Assembly (NCBI RefSeq): GCF_002250505.1
Contig: NZ_NJGY01000001.1
Location: 603,923-667,922, forward strand
DNA from: Janthinobacterium sp. PC23-8
Lineage (GTDB): Bacteria > Pseudomonadota > Gammaproteobacteria > Burkholderiales > Burkholderiaceae_D
Length of the DNA stretch: 64,000 nucleotides
Direction of reading: 5' to 3'
Both the position numbers and the translations under genes were made by a program. The notes under the pieces are model-generated. The model was not told the DNA's origin. It ran no database searches and saw only the letters and a list, made by a program, of their open reading frames with translations. The number at the start of each line of letters is the position of its first letter. Positions within the stretch are counted from its first letter, which is position 1. This document shows, piece after piece, positions 9,301-20,859 of this stretch.

Positions 9301-11082
9301 TTAGAAAGTACGTGGTTTCGGTTTGAAGGTATCTACCGTCAGTGGCTTGGTCACGACTGGCTTGTAGTCCAGGCGGTTGCCTTCCGAATACCACAGTGTG
9401 TGCTTCATCCAGTTGTCGTCGTCGCGGGTCGGGTAATCGTCCTGGGCGTGGGCGCCGCGCGATTCCTTGCGCGCCGCAGCCGAGACGATGGTCGCCTTTG
9501 CCGTTTCGATCAGGTTGTCCAGCTCCAGCGCTTCCACGCGGGCCGTGTTGAACACCATCGATTTGTCCTTGAACGAGACGTGCTTGCGGCGCTCGTCGAG
9601 CTTCATGATTTCTTCGACGCCCTTGTTGAGCATCTCGTCGGTACGGAACACGCCACAGTATTTCTGCATGGTGGCGCGAATGTCGTTCGCCACGCCCTGC
9701 ACGGTTTCCGTGCCGGTCGAGTTTTCCAGGCGCGCCAGGCGGCCCATGGCCAGATCTGCGGCACCGGCTGGCAAAGGCTTGTTTTCCTTCGCTTTCAAAC
9801 CGCTGCCCACGATATGGTTGCCGGCCGCGCGGCCAAATACCACCAGGTCGAGCAGCGAGTTGGTGCCCAGGCGGTTGGCGCCGTGCACCGACACGCAGGC
9901 GCATTCGCCGATCGCGTACAAGCCGTTGACGACCTTGGCCGAATTGTCAGGACCGGTCGGGGTGACGACCTGGCCATGGATATTGGTCGGGATGCCGCCC
10001 ATCTGGTAGTGAATCGTCGGCACGACAGGAATCGGTTCCTTGGTGGCGTCGACGTTGGCGAACTTGTGGCCGATTTCCAGGATCGACGGCAGGCGCTTGG
10101 CGATGGTGTCGGCGCCGATGTGGCGCAGGTCCAGCATCACGTGGTCCTTGTTCGGACCGCAGCCGCGGCCTTCCTTGATTTCCTGGTCCATCGAACGCGA
10201 CACGAAGTCGCGCGGCGCCAGGTCTTTCAGGGTCGGCGCATAGCGCTCCATGAAACGCTCGCCTTCCGAGTTGATCAGGATGCCGCCTTCGCCGCGCACG
10301 CCTTCAGTGATCAACACGCCCGCGCCGGCCACGCCGGTCGGGTGGAACTGCCAGAATTCCATATCCTGCAGCGGCAGGCCGGCACGCGCCGCCATGCCCA
10401 TGCCATCGCCGGTGTTAATGAAGGCATTGGTCGAGGCGGCAAAGATACGGCCCGCGCCGCCGGTGGCCATGACGGTGGTCTTGGCTTCCAGGATCATGCA
10501 TTCGCCGGTTTCCATTTCCAGCGCGACCACACCAATCACGTCGCCTTCGGCGTCGCGGATCAGGTCCAGCGCCATCCATTCGACGAAGAAGTGCGTGCGT
10601 GCGCGCACATTGCGCTGGTACAGGGTATGCAACAGGGCGTGACCGGTACGGTCGGCCGCCGCGCAGGCGCGCTGCACCGGCTTTTCGCCGAAATGGGCCG
10701 TGTGGCCGCCGAACGGACGCTGATAAATCGTGCCGTCAGGGTTGCGGTCGAACGGCATGCCGAAGTGTTCCAGTTCGTACACGACTTTTGGTGCTTCACG
10801 GCACATGAATTCGATGGCGTCCTGGTCGCCCAGATAGTCGCCACCCTTGACGGTGTCGAACATGTGCCAGAACCAGTTGTCTTCGGCCATATTGCCGAGC
10901 GAGGCGCCGATACCACCTTGCGCTGCCACGGTGTGCGAGCGGGTCGGGAAAACTTTCGACAGAACTGCGACGTTCAGGCCGGCTTCGGCCAGTTGCAACG
11001 ACGCGCGCATGCCGGAACCGCCGGCGCCAACGATCACCGCATCAAAGCGGCGGGTAGGAATTGCAGATTTATATGCTGCCAC
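9301..11082 (-). CDS. sdhA: Succinate dehydrogenase flavoprotein subunit
   Basis: The 593-residue catalytic subunit oxidises succinate to fumarate. It has an N-terminal FAD fold ([22 protein letters not shown]). The covalent flavin attachment site is His50 in [12 protein letters not shown]. Substrate-binding and catalytic motifs include [21 protein letters not shown] and ARGSRDF-like [11 protein letters not shown]. The open frame extends to 11268, but that part overlaps sdhD. The GTG at 11082 is chosen because GGAG lies nine bases upstream, it starts two bases after the sdhD stop, and the length matches homologues. SdhE at 8180 is the likely FAD-loading partner. Confidence 0.96.
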   Translation of the reverse strand: MAAYKSAIPTRRFDAVIVGAGGSGMRASLQLAEAGLNVAVLSKVFPTRSHTVAAQGGIGASLGNMAEDNWFWHMFDTVKGGDYLGDQDAIEFMCREAPKVVYELEHFGMPFDRNPDGTIYQRPFGGHTAHFGEKPVQRACAAADRTGHALLHTLYQRNVRARTHFFVEWMALDLIRDAEGDVIGVVALEMETGECMILEAKTTVMATGGAGRIFAASTNAFINTGDGMGMAARAGLPLQDMEFWQFHPTGVAGAGVLITEGVRGEGGILINSEGERFMERYAPTLKDLAPRDFVSRSMDQEIKEGRGCGPNKDHVMLDLRHIGADTIAKRLPSILEIGHKFANVDATKEPIPVVPTIHYQMGGIPTNIHGQVVTPTGPDNSAKVVNGLYAIGECACVSVHGANRLGTNSLLDLVVFGRAAGNHIVGSGLKAKENKPLPAGAADLAMGRLARLENSTGTETVQGVANDIRATMQKYCGVFRTDEMLNKGVEEIMKLDERRKHVSFKDKSMVFNTARVEALELDNLIETAKATIVSAAARKESRGAHAQDDYPTRDDDNWMKHTLWYSEGNRLDYKPVVTKPLTVDTFKPKPRTF

Positions 11083-11084
11083 GA

Positions 11085-11450
11085 TTACACACTCCAGAGT
11101 ATCTGTACCGTCCAGCCGGCACAAGCGATCAACCACAGCATGGTGGCAATTTGCAGAGCCAGGCGCAGGCCCGTGGCTTTCACGTAGTCCATCCAGACAT
11201 CGCGCATGCCGACCCATGCGTGGTAAAACAGCGCCAGGAAAGTCACCAGGCTGAATAATTTGAACCATTGCTGCGCAAACAGACCTGCCCAGCCTTCATA
11301 GCTGAAGTTTTTGCCAGTCAGGAACGTCACCAGCAGGATGGCGACATACGCCACCATGACGAGGGCGGTCACGCGCTGGGCCAGCCAGTCGCGCAAGCCA
11401 TAGTGGGCGCCGACGACGAGGCGTTTCGGTCCGATGTTATTGTCTGCCAT
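11085..11450 (-). CDS. sdhD: Succinate dehydrogenase membrane anchor SdhD
   Basis: A 121-residue hydrophobic subunit beginning [26 protein letters not shown], with three transmembrane helices. The HYGLRDWL start and the [16 protein letters not shown] segment (with the heme-ligand-type His in FYHAWVG) match the betaproteobacterial SdhD family. It anchors SdhAB to the inner membrane and helps bind heme b and quinone. It begins 2 bases after the sdhC stop and ends 2 bases before sdhA. Confidence 0.93.
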   Translation of the reverse strand: MADNNIGPKRLVVGAHYGLRDWLAQRVTALVMVAYVAILLVTFLTGKNFSYEGWAGLFAQQWFKLFSLVTFLALFYHAWVGMRDVWMDYVKATGLRLALQIATMLWLIACAGWTVQILWSV

Positions 11451-11452
11451 GT

Positions 11453-11875
11453 TTAAAATACTCCAAACAGTTTCAAAGCGACCAGGGCGGTCAGCACCAG
11501 GCTCACGACCAGCACGGTCGAAGCGGTCTTGCGGGCCGGCTCTTTTTCGATGGCGACGTGCACATCCATGAACAGATGGCGGATGCCGGCGCAGAAGTGG
11601 TGCAGGAAGGCCCATACCAGGCCGAGGGTGATCAGCTTGACGAACCAGTGCGCGGCGATGCCCTGGAAGTAAGCGTAAGACATTTCGGAACGCAGGCTCA
11701 GTTCCAGCATGTACAGGATGCACGGCAGCAGGGCGAACATGATGAATCCGCTGACGCGATGCAGAATGGACACGATGGAACCGACCGCCATGCGGTAGTT
11801 GGACAATTCGGCAACATGAATGTTACGGAATTGCGGCCGTTCTTTTTTTGGCACTTCTTTTACGGCTTCAGACAT
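11453..11875 (-). CDS. sdhC: Succinate dehydrogenase cytochrome b556 subunit SdhC
   Basis: A 140-residue subunit with three membrane helices. RPQFRNIHVAELSNYRMAVGSIVSILHRVSGF carries the quinone-site Ser/Arg signature, and HHFCAGIRHLFMDVH carries the heme-ligand histidine. The ATG at 11875 is preferred because GGGGAGG lies just upstream; the open frame continues further without support. It is the first gene of the sdhCDABE-gltA run. The promoter must lie in the 316-base region upstream. Confidence 0.94.
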   Translation of the reverse strand: MSEAVKEVPKKERPQFRNIHVAELSNYRMAVGSIVSILHRVSGFIMFALLPCILYMLELSLRSEMSYAYFQGIAAHWFVKLITLGLVWAFLHHFCAGIRHLFMDVHVAIEKEPARKTASTVLVVSLVLTALVALKLFGVF

Positions 11876-12044
11876 AACAAAAACCTCCCCTTTGAACTGA
11901 ACTAAATATTGGAAGCCGCGATTTTCGCCGATTTTCGCAGGCCCTACCACTATCTATTGTCACACATAACCAAAATGGTTTTTTTACTACACGATACCGC
12001 GCTACTTTCCGTAGTTCACGTAATTTAATTACAGAAACGCTGGC
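11876..12044. other. sdhC upstream region
   Basis: AT-rich DNA between sdhC and the GntR gene, with a short AACC-AAAA-TGGTT hairpin followed by a T-run at about 11968-11985. It should hold the sdh promoter. I see no copy of the 13125-13140 palindrome here. Confidence 0.4.
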
Positions 12045-12079
12045 AAAAAACGACCCGCCGTTGGCGTAAGCCTGGCGGG
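12045..12079 (-). terminator. Probable terminator of the GntR gene
   Basis: CCCGCC (12054-12059) pairs with GGCGGG (12074-12079), with an inner GGC-GTAA-GCC stem. Six A residues at 12045-12050 become a U-run for minus-strand transcripts leaving the GntR gene. Confidence 0.5.
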
Positions 12080-12191
12080 CCGCGCTTTGCCTGCGATTTC
12101 TGCTGTCTCCGGCGCCTGCTTGCGCAGGCACGTTACTAACGATGTACTTGAGCCTGTCCGCTTGTGCGGGCGCCGCAGCGCCCCGCGGCTG

Positions 12192-13067
12192 TCAGCTCAG
12201 TTCATTCTGATAATGATGGCGGCTGGTCAGGTACAGGCCACGGCGCAGCTCCACCGGCTTGTCGCCGTAGGTGAACGACACGCGTTCGGAACTGAGCAAG
12301 GGCGTGCCCGCCTCGACATTCAACAACTGGGCCGCGCCCGCGTCGGCGCACACGGCGCGGATCTGCTCGGAGGCGCGTATCATGCGCGTGCCGAACTCGG
12401 TTTCGAACAGACCGTACATCGGCCCCTTGTATTCGACCAGGCGCTCGGCCGTCAGGCCCTTGAAGATCAGGCCGGGCAGCCACAGCTCTTCGAGCACGGT
12501 CGGCACGCCGTCGAAATACTGGACCCGCTTGATGAAAATGACCGCGTCGCCCGATTTCAATTCCATCAGGCGCGCCACGTCGGCCGGCGCGCGCACGCGC
12601 TTGACTTCGATGAACTTGCTTTCAGGATAGTGCGGCACGCCCTCGTCGGGCACCAGGCGCAGAAAGCGGAAATGCGCGCGCGCCTCGTGATGGGTGGCCA
12701 CAAACGTGCCCTTGCCCTGGCGGCGCATGACAAGGTTTTCGGCCGCCAGCTCGTCGATGGCCTTGCGCACCGTGCCTTGGCTGACCTTGAAACGGCCCGC
12801 CAGTTCGACTTCGCTGGGAATCAGTTCGCCCGGCTTCCACTCGCCCGACTGCAGGCTTTGCGTGATCAGGGCCTTGATCTGCTGATAGAGAGGACTGAAG
12901 GTGGGCGAAGCGGCGGGAGCGCTGGGAACGGCGGCCGGCGCTGGCGCGGCGGCCGGCGCCGCAGCGGCGTCAGGCGGGTTGGGCGTCGCTGGCGTGCCGG
13001 CGGTCGGACTGACCGCCCCGCTTGCAGCAGTGGCATGGTTGGTCAGATTGGACGAGGCGGAATTCAT
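12192..13067 (-). CDS. GntR-family (HutC/UTRA) transcriptional regulator
   Basis: A 291-residue regulator. After an unusual Ala/Pro-rich, probably disordered N-terminal 55-60 residues comes a winged helix (LYQQIKALITQSLQSGEWKPGELIPSEVELA...VSQGTVRKAIDELAAENLVMRRQGKGTFV). A UTRA ligand-binding domain follows (FLRLVPDEGVPHYPESKFIEVKR... to the C-terminus). Genes of this kind neighbour sdhCDAB in many Burkholderiales and probably sense a carboxylic-acid or CoA intermediate, but the ligand cannot be read here. The ATG at 13067 is chosen; a GTG at 13085 is also in frame and neither has a clear ribosome site. It is divergent from mdh, with a perfect palindrome between them. Confidence 0.88.
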   Translation of the reverse strand: MNSASSNLTNHATAASGAVSPTAGTPATPNPPDAAAAPAAAPAPAAVPSAPAASPTFSPLYQQIKALITQSLQSGEWKPGELIPSEVELAGRFKVSQGTVRKAIDELAAENLVMRRQGKGTFVATHHEARAHFRFLRLVPDEGVPHYPESKFIEVKRVRAPADVARLMELKSGDAVIFIKRVQYFDGVPTVLEELWLPGLIFKGLTAERLVEYKGPMYGLFETEFGTRMIRASEQIRAVCADAGAAQLLNVEAGTPLLSSERVSFTYGDKPVELRRGLYLTSRHHYQNELS

Positions 13068-13124
13068 AGTGCGACATTTCAACACAAATCACTGCGTACG
13101 TCCAGTAAAACACCCGTACTTATC

Positions 13125-13140
13125 TGTCTTATATAAGACA
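13125..13140. promoter_or_regulatory. Perfect 16-bp palindrome, likely GntR operator
   Basis: TGTCTTATATAAGACA is a perfect inverted repeat flanked by further partial symmetry (CTTATC on the left, TAAGATAG on the right). It lies 58 bases upstream of the gntR ATG and 10 bases upstream of the mdh -35 element. Size and placement fit an operator for the adjacent GntR regulator, controlling itself and mdh. Confidence 0.65.
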
Positions 13141-13150
13141 TAAGATAGGA

Positions 13151-13179
13151 TTGACAGATACAAATCAGCGGCCTACACT
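13151..13179 (+). promoter_or_regulatory. Sigma-70 promoter of mdh
   Basis: TTGACA (13151-13156), a 17-base spacer and TACACT (13174-13179) match the consensus closely. Transcription from about 13186 would give mdh a leader of roughly 190 bases. Confidence 0.65.
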
Positions 13180-13372
13180 GCCCCCGGCAAACTGATGGTG
13201 TCATGCCAGCGCGTTGTTGGCCAGCCACTCTGGCCTGTAACGGCAAGGGCGCGACGGCGCGCACCACTGTCAATTCGGTGGCGACAGCCGATTTTGGTAT
13301 CATTACAGTTTTTCCGAACCAGCGTAAGCTCAGCTTCAAGCCCGTTTTCTTTCCCATTTTTGGAGATTCATC

Positions 13373-14362
13373 ATGGCAAAAACCCCTATGCGTGTTGCAG
13401 TGACCGGCGCCGCCGGCCAGATCGGCTACGCCCTGTTGTTCCGCATCGCCAACGGCGACATGCTCGGCAAGGACCAGCCTGTTATCTTGCAATTGCTTGA
13501 AATCGCGGACGAAAAAGCCCAGAAGGCGCTCAAGGGCGTGATGATGGAAATCGACGACTGCGCTTTCCCGCTGCTGACGGAAATGACGGCCCACTCCGAT
13601 CCCATGACCGCCTTCAAGGATGTCGACGTTGCCGTGCTGGTTGGCGCCCGTCCACGCGGCCCAGGCATGGAACGCAAGGACCTGCTGGAAGCCAATGCCC
13701 AGATCTTCACGGTGCAAGGCAAGGCGCTCGACGCCGTCGCTTCGCGCAACGTCAAAGTGTTGGTGGTCGGCAACCCGGCCAACACCAACGCCTATATCGC
13801 CATGAAATCGGCGCCATCGCTGCCGGCGAAAAACTTCACCGCCATGCTGCGCCTGGACCACAATCGCGCGCTGTCGCAAGTGGCTGCCAAGACCGGCACC
13901 GCCGTGAAAGACATCGAAAAGCTGACCGTGTGGGGCAATCACTCGCCAACCATGTATGCTGACTACCGTTTCGCCACCGTCAATGGCAAGGCCGTCAAGG
14001 ACCTGATCAACGACCAGGAATGGAACGCCAACACCTTCCTGCCGACCGTCGGCAAGCGCGGCGCCGCCATCATCGAAGCGCGCGGCCTGTCATCGGCAGC
14101 GTCGGCAGCGAATGCCGCCATCGACCACATCCATGACTGGATGCTGGGCACGAATGGCAAATGGACCACCATGGGCGTACCGTCCGATGGTTCGTATGGC
14201 ATTCCTGAAGGCACCGTGTTCGGCTTCCCTGTGACCACGGACAACGGCGAATACACCATCGTTCAAGGCCTGGAAATCGATGCATTCTCGCAAGAGCGCA
14301 TCAACCTGACCCTGAAAGAACTGACCGAAGAGCGTGAAGGCGTGAAACACCTGCTCGCTTAA
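13373..14362 (+). CDS. mdh: Malate dehydrogenase
   Basis: A 329-residue NAD-dependent malate dehydrogenase of the group found in Burkholderiales, related to the cytosolic/chloroplast type. The nucleotide-binding loop [19 protein letters not shown] is followed by the substrate-loop region [19 protein letters not shown] with its conserved arginines, [10 protein letters not shown], and the catalytic His in [25 protein letters not shown] precedes the ATG. It is divergent from the GntR regulator and preceded by a consensus promoter. An 8-bp hairpin without a T-run (14378-14403) follows the gene, so read-through into the CitE-like gene is possible. Confidence 0.97.
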   Translation: MAKTPMRVAVTGAAGQIGYALLFRIANGDMLGKDQPVILQLLEIADEKAQKALKGVMMEIDDCAFPLLTEMTAHSDPMTAFKDVDVAVLVGARPRGPGMERKDLLEANAQIFTVQGKALDAVASRNVKVLVVGNPANTNAYIAMKSAPSLPAKNFTAMLRLDHNRALSQVAAKTGTAVKDIEKLTVWGNHSPTMYADYRFATVNGKAVKDLINDQEWNANTFLPTVGKRGAAIIEARGLSSAASAANAAIDHIHDWMLGTNGKWTTMGVPSDGSYGIPEGTVFGFPVTTDNGEYTIVQGLEIDAFSQERINLTLKELTEEREGVKHLLA

Positions 14363-14481
14363 GTCCAGTCAAATTCCGGCGACGCGGTGTACACTGCGTC
14401 GCCCGCCTTCGAGGCCGCACCGCGCATGTCGCGGCGCGGCCGTTTGAACAAGTGGCTTTATCATTGGAGACACCTGACAGC

Positions 14482-15480
14482 ATGCACCCTTCCGAGGTTT
14501 TATTCCAAGGCAAACGCCAGCCGCTGTTGCTCGCCGCTTGCGACCACTACGCCGGCTCCGAAAAGCTGATGCGCAAATCGATTGCTTTGCAACAAGAGCT
14601 TGGCCCCCTGTTCGACATCACCTTCGACTGCGAAGACGGCGCCAGCGCCGGCAACGAAGAAGCCCACGCGCAGTTGGTCGCCGGGCTGCTGGCGAGCGAC
14701 GGCAATCAGTTCAATCGCATCGGCGTGCGCGTGCACGACATCGGCAGCCCGTTTTTCGCGCGCGACGTGGAGATCGTCTGCGTTGCCGCCCAGCGCATCG
14801 CCTATATCGCGGTACCGAAAGTGAACAGCGTGCAGGACGCCATGCTGGCGATCGACCTGATCAACCTGCATGCGCGCCTCGCCGGCCGCGACAACCTGCC
14901 GGTGCATATCCTGATCGAGACCCACGGCGCGCTGCGCGACGCGTATGCGATCTCCGCCCTGCCCCAGGTCGAATGCCTGTCGTTCGGCATCATGGATTTT
15001 ATCTCGTCGCACTACGGCGCCGTGCCGGCCGCCGCCATGCGCACGCCGGGCCAGTTCACCCACCCGCTGGTGGTGCGCGCCAAGCTCGAAGTGGCGGCCG
15101 CCTGCCACGCCCACGGCAAGGTGCCGTCGCACAATGTGACCACCGACGTGCGCGATTCGGCCGTAGTGGCCAACGACGCCCAGCGCGCGACGGCCGAATT
15201 CGGCTACACGCGCATGTGGAGCATCCACCCCGACCAGATCAAACCGATCATCAAGGCCTTCACGCCGCGCCTGTCCGAGGTGAATGAAGCGAGCAACATC
15301 CTCAACGAGGCGCAGCGCGCCAACTGGGGACCGATCGCGCAGAATGGCCGCTTGCATGACCGCGCCAGCTACCGATATTATTGGACCGTTTTGCAGCGCG
15401 CCAGACTGGCGGGCCTGGGCCTGCCCGAGGCGGCCGCTGCATTACTGAATCCGCCCTTGACCAGCACCACCGAAAACTGA
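14482..15480 (+). CDS. HpcH/HpaI aldolase / citrate lyase-like protein
   Basis: A 332-residue TIM-barrel protein of the CitE-like family: FDITFDCEDGASAGNEEAH carries the metal-binding acidic motif, and HILIETHGALRDAYAIS and LSFGIMDFISSHYG are family strands. Members split or hydrolyse CoA thioesters such as (S)-malyl- or citramalyl-CoA with Mg2+. The ATG at 14482 is used; a GTG at 14452 would add ten residues (GGAGA lies between them). Its placement between mdh and acnA suggests a role near malate, glyoxylate or citramalate metabolism. The exact substrate is not determinable from sequence. Confidence 0.85.
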   Translation: MHPSEVLFQGKRQPLLLAACDHYAGSEKLMRKSIALQQELGPLFDITFDCEDGASAGNEEAHAQLVAGLLASDGNQFNRIGVRVHDIGSPFFARDVEIVCVAAQRIAYIAVPKVNSVQDAMLAIDLINLHARLAGRDNLPVHILIETHGALRDAYAISALPQVECLSFGIMDFISSHYGAVPAAAMRTPGQFTHPLVVRAKLEVAAACHAHGKVPSHNVTTDVRDSAVVANDAQRATAEFGYTRMWSIHPDQIKPIIKAFTPRLSEVNEASNILNEAQRANWGPIAQNGRLHDRASYRYYWTVLQRARLAGLGLPEAAAALLNPPLTSTTEN

Positions 15481-15493
15481 CAGGAATAACACG

Positions 15494-16039
15494 ATGTCCC
15501 TCTCCAAATTAGCCCTCGCCTGCAGCGTCGCACTGGGCGCCATGACGCTGGCGCTGGCGCCGGCCAGCTACGCCGCCACCGAGACCAATGCCACTGCCAA
15601 GGCCAAGGCCAAGGCCGCCAAGGCCAAGGCGAAAGCGCCGGCCAAGGCCAAGCACGCAAAGCCGGTCGCCATGCCGGCCGAGCCGAACGAAGAAGCCGAC
15701 GAACCGGACACCACCGGTTCGGCCACCACCGAATTCAATTGCGAACTTGGTAACAAGATTACCATCTACAGCAATGCCTCCGATGACTCCCACATCGCCC
15801 TGCGCTGGCAAAAGCGGCTGCACCGCCTGAGCCGGGTAGGCACCACCACCGGCGCCCACCGTTTTGAAAATCGCTTGTACGGACTGATCTGGATCGGCAT
15901 CCCGGCCAAAGGCATGCTGCTCGATTCCAAGCAGAACCGCCAGCTGGCCAACGAATGCAAGGATGCGGAGCAGGCCAAGCCGACGCTGGCGACCGAAGCG
16001 CCGGTGTCGTTGGGCGTCATCAAGCCGGCCGGCGGCTGA
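15494..16039 (+). CDS. Secreted MliC-like (lysozyme-inhibitor fold) protein
   Basis: A 181-residue exported protein. Residues 1-28 form a Sec signal peptide ending SYA-A. Residues about 33-57 are a Lys/Ala repeat (AKAKAAKAKAKAPAKAKHAK) like a histone-H1 tail. An acidic linker (EPNEEADEPDTT) follows. Residues about 75-155 (FNCELGNKITIY... HRLSRVGTTTGAHRFEN... WIGIPAKGMLLDSKQNRQLANEC) have the spacing of a MliC-type domain: paired cysteines, a G-A-H/Y-F turn, and a KGxLLD strand. This resemblance is by eye and moderate. It begins 13 bases after the lyase stop, so it may be co-transcribed. Confidence 0.6.
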   Translation: MSLSKLALACSVALGAMTLALAPASYAATETNATAKAKAKAAKAKAKAPAKAKHAKPVAMPAEPNEEADEPDTTGSATTEFNCELGNKITIYSNASDDSHIALRWQKRLHRLSRVGTTTGAHRFENRLYGLIWIGIPAKGMLLDSKQNRQLANECKDAEQAKPTLATEAPVSLGVIKPAGG

Positions 16040-16129
16040 TGTGCGCGGCAAGAGTCCCCGGCCGGGGACTCGGTCATGGTTGTAACGCTCAATAATCAAT
16101 AAATAGACGATACCCAACAAGGAGAGGTC

Positions 16130-18850
<2,721 letters not shown>

Positions 18851-18873
18851 GCCACCCCTGGTCGCATCCTGTG

Positions 18874-18905
18874 AAAAACGCCGGTTCAGACCGGCGTTTT
18901 TTTTG
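18874..18905 (+). terminator. Rho-independent terminator of acnA
   Basis: The stem AACGCCGG (18877-18884), a six-base loop and CCGGCGTT (18891-18898) run into eight T residues, 23 bases past the acnA stop. Confidence 0.92.
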
Positions 18906-19061
18906 TGCTATTTTGCTGGCGCAGACTTGAAATCGGGACAAGCGCCATGATCTGCATTCAGCTTGCGCATCCATGTGGCCGAATCCTCTACAATACGGTT
19001 ATAGGGGTTATCATTGTTTGACTGATCCATTTTTTTCACTTTCCGAGACTCTTATCCCGCT

Positions 19062-20315
19062 ATGCGTCGTCCTTCCAAAGATTCATCCCACAAACTGACT
19101 GCCGACAGCCAGCGCCTGCTCACCCTGGCCCAGGCGATCGTGCAGGCAGCGAGCCGTCTCGAAGAGCGGTCCTGGGAACACAGCCTGGATACGCATCTCC
19201 AGAAGTTACTCAAGACCGGTCATCAGGACACTATCGACAACACCCTGGGCGCCCTGTTCAAGGAAGACCTGAACGCCTATGACGTGCTGATGGACGGCGT
19301 CGAAGCCGTCAGCGAAAGTACCGTCATCACGCATGAGGACGTGCGCTACGATGCGCTGCTGGTGGCCGTGCCGATCCTGGCGTGGACGCGCTTCTCGATC
19401 GCCTCGGGCAGCATTGGCGCCGACGCCCACGGCGTGCTGTCGATGCACTTTGCCGCCCACCTGCTGGCCGACGGCGCGAAAATGGCGATGGCGCCCACCT
19501 TGTACTCGATCGATCAATTGCCGCGCAGCCATGTCGAAACCTATGCCAAGACGCAAAAACTGGCGCAGGCGGCCCTGAAGGGCTCGTCGCTCAAGCCTTC
19601 AAACAAGGAGCCTGAAACGGCGCCCTTCCTGGCCGACACGCGCTACCTGCTGGTGGCCGTGGTGGCCCCAAGCGGCGCGCCGCTGTTCCGCTGGCAAATG
19701 CCGGCCTTGCAGAACGACTTCATCGTCGAGCGCAGCGCGGCGCTCGATCAATGGCGCGTGCAGGCGACGCCGACGATTACCCGTTTGTTGCCCGGCTGCG
19801 GCCTGGAATTGCTGCTGCCGGAAGCGTATTACGTGGCCTGCCGCGAAGCAGACAAGCTGATCCGCCCCGTCTCCGTGCGCGCCGCCGTGCACTACCTGAC
19901 GCACACGCTGGCGATCGAGCCGTCGGAACTGCGCGCCGTGATCGCCGGCTTCGGCGAAGAATCTGCGGATGGCCAGGTCGACGAATACCGCATCGCCTTC
20001 ACCTTGCGCCAGGCGCCGGAAGTGATCTACGGCATCGTCTGGCCGCTGTATGGCCAGGAAGACGAGGACGGCACGCCGATCGAAGGCCTGCTCCAGGTCG
20101 GCATCGCTGCGCTCGACAAGCAGAAAACCCCGGTCGATGAAATCATCGACCACCTGAACACGGCCGGCGTCACGCAGATCAAGCGCCATGCCGAGCGTTA
20201 TGTGGGCGAATACTGCGACGACTGCGGCGCCCCGCTGTTTGCCGACCCGGTCGGTGAACTGGCGCATGCGGAAATGCCGGAAGATACCCCGCAGGGAACG
20301 GAACATTTCCACTGA
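19062..20315 (+). CDS. DUF2863 family protein
   Basis: A 417-residue soluble protein of the betaproteobacterial DUF2863 family, function unknown. No signal peptide or membrane helix is visible. The N-terminal half is helical (LLTLAQAIVQAASRLEERSWEHSLD). The central part alternates strands (YDALLVAVPILAWTRFSIASG, RYLLVAVVAPSGAPLFRWQ). The C-terminus has a CDDCGAPLFADP knuckle that could bind a metal with other residues. It stands alone between two terminators, so it is probably monocistronic. Confidence 0.8.
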   Translation: MRRPSKDSSHKLTADSQRLLTLAQAIVQAASRLEERSWEHSLDTHLQKLLKTGHQDTIDNTLGALFKEDLNAYDVLMDGVEAVSESTVITHEDVRYDALLVAVPILAWTRFSIASGSIGADAHGVLSMHFAAHLLADGAKMAMAPTLYSIDQLPRSHVETYAKTQKLAQAALKGSSLKPSNKEPETAPFLADTRYLLVAVVAPSGAPLFRWQMPALQNDFIVERSAALDQWRVQATPTITRLLPGCGLELLLPEAYYVACREADKLIRPVSVRAAVHYLTHTLAIEPSELRAVIAGFGEESADGQVDEYRIAFTLRQAPEVIYGIVWPLYGQEDEDGTPIEGLLQVGIAALDKQKTPVDEIIDHLNTAGVTQIKRHAERYVGEYCDDCGAPLFADPVGELAHAEMPEDTPQGTEHFH

Positions 20316-20336
20316 TCTGGCGGCACTTCAAAAGCA

Positions 20337-20366
20337 AAAGGCGGAACCGCGGTTCCGCCTTTTTTA
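20337..20366. terminator. Bidirectional terminator
   Basis: AAAAGGCGGAACC-GC-GGTTCCGCCTTTTTT is an almost perfect hairpin with A- and T-runs on both flanks. It lies between the convergent DUF2863 and CYTH genes and can serve both. Confidence 0.9.
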
Positions 20367-20384
20367 CGAGTCAAGCCACCGCCA

Positions 20385-20849
20385 TCACCATTGCGAATAC
20401 GGATGGCGGATCAGGTTCGCATTGTAGTAGCGCGCGTCATGGGACACTTCCTCGCCGGCCCAGTCCGGCTTGTCGAACGGCTGGTCTTCCGAGTGCAGTT
20501 CGATCTCGGCCACCACCAGGCCAAAGTTCGCACCCAAAAACTCGTCGACTTCCCACACCATGCCCGCATACATGATGCGGCGCCGGTATTTCTCGATCAG
20601 CGGCTGCTCGCACAGGCCGTCGAGCAGCTCGTTGGCGTCCGCCAGCGGTATTGGATACTCCCACTCGCCACGGCTGTTGCCCACGTTCGCGCCCTTGATG
20701 GTCAGCATGGCGTGATGGCCTTCGATGCGCACGCGCACCACGCGCTCGCGCGTGGACGACAGATAGCCCTGGCGCAGCAGCACCGGCTCGGCCAGCGCAC
20801 GCCAATCGTCATTGGCGAGCAGGAATTTACGTTCGATCTCGACGCCCAT
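20385..20849 (-). CDS. CYTH-domain (triphosphate tunnel metalloenzyme) protein
   Basis: A 154-residue single-domain protein starting MGVEIERKFLL, the ExExK signature of CYTH/TTM enzymes. The basic, acidic and strand residues that line the tunnel follow: RVRIEGHHAMLTIKG, EKYRRRIMYAG, WEVDEFLG and VVAEIELHSED. Small bacterial members of this kind hydrolyse inorganic triphosphate or act on other triphosphorylated substrates. The ATG at 20849 is used, since upstream extension has no family match. It lies 10 bases after the carboxypeptidase stop on the same strand, so the two are likely co-transcribed. Confidence 0.9.
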   Translation of the reverse strand: MGVEIERKFLLANDDWRALAEPVLLRQGYLSSTRERVVRVRIEGHHAMLTIKGANVGNSRGEWEYPIPLADANELLDGLCEQPLIEKYRRRIMYAGMVWEVDEFLGANFGLVVAEIELHSEDQPFDKPDWAGEEVSHDARYYNANLIRHPYSQW

Positions 20850-20859
20850 GGTCAAGTCC

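Noticed and set aside
8449..11187. A 912-codon plus-strand frame opposite sdhA and sdhB
   Set aside because: Antisense shadow; both sdh genes are unambiguous.
15590..15665. Lys/Ala codon repeat as a DNA tandem repeat or CRISPR-like array
   Set aside because: It is in frame inside a secreted protein and encodes a low-complexity tail; units are not separated by unique spacers.
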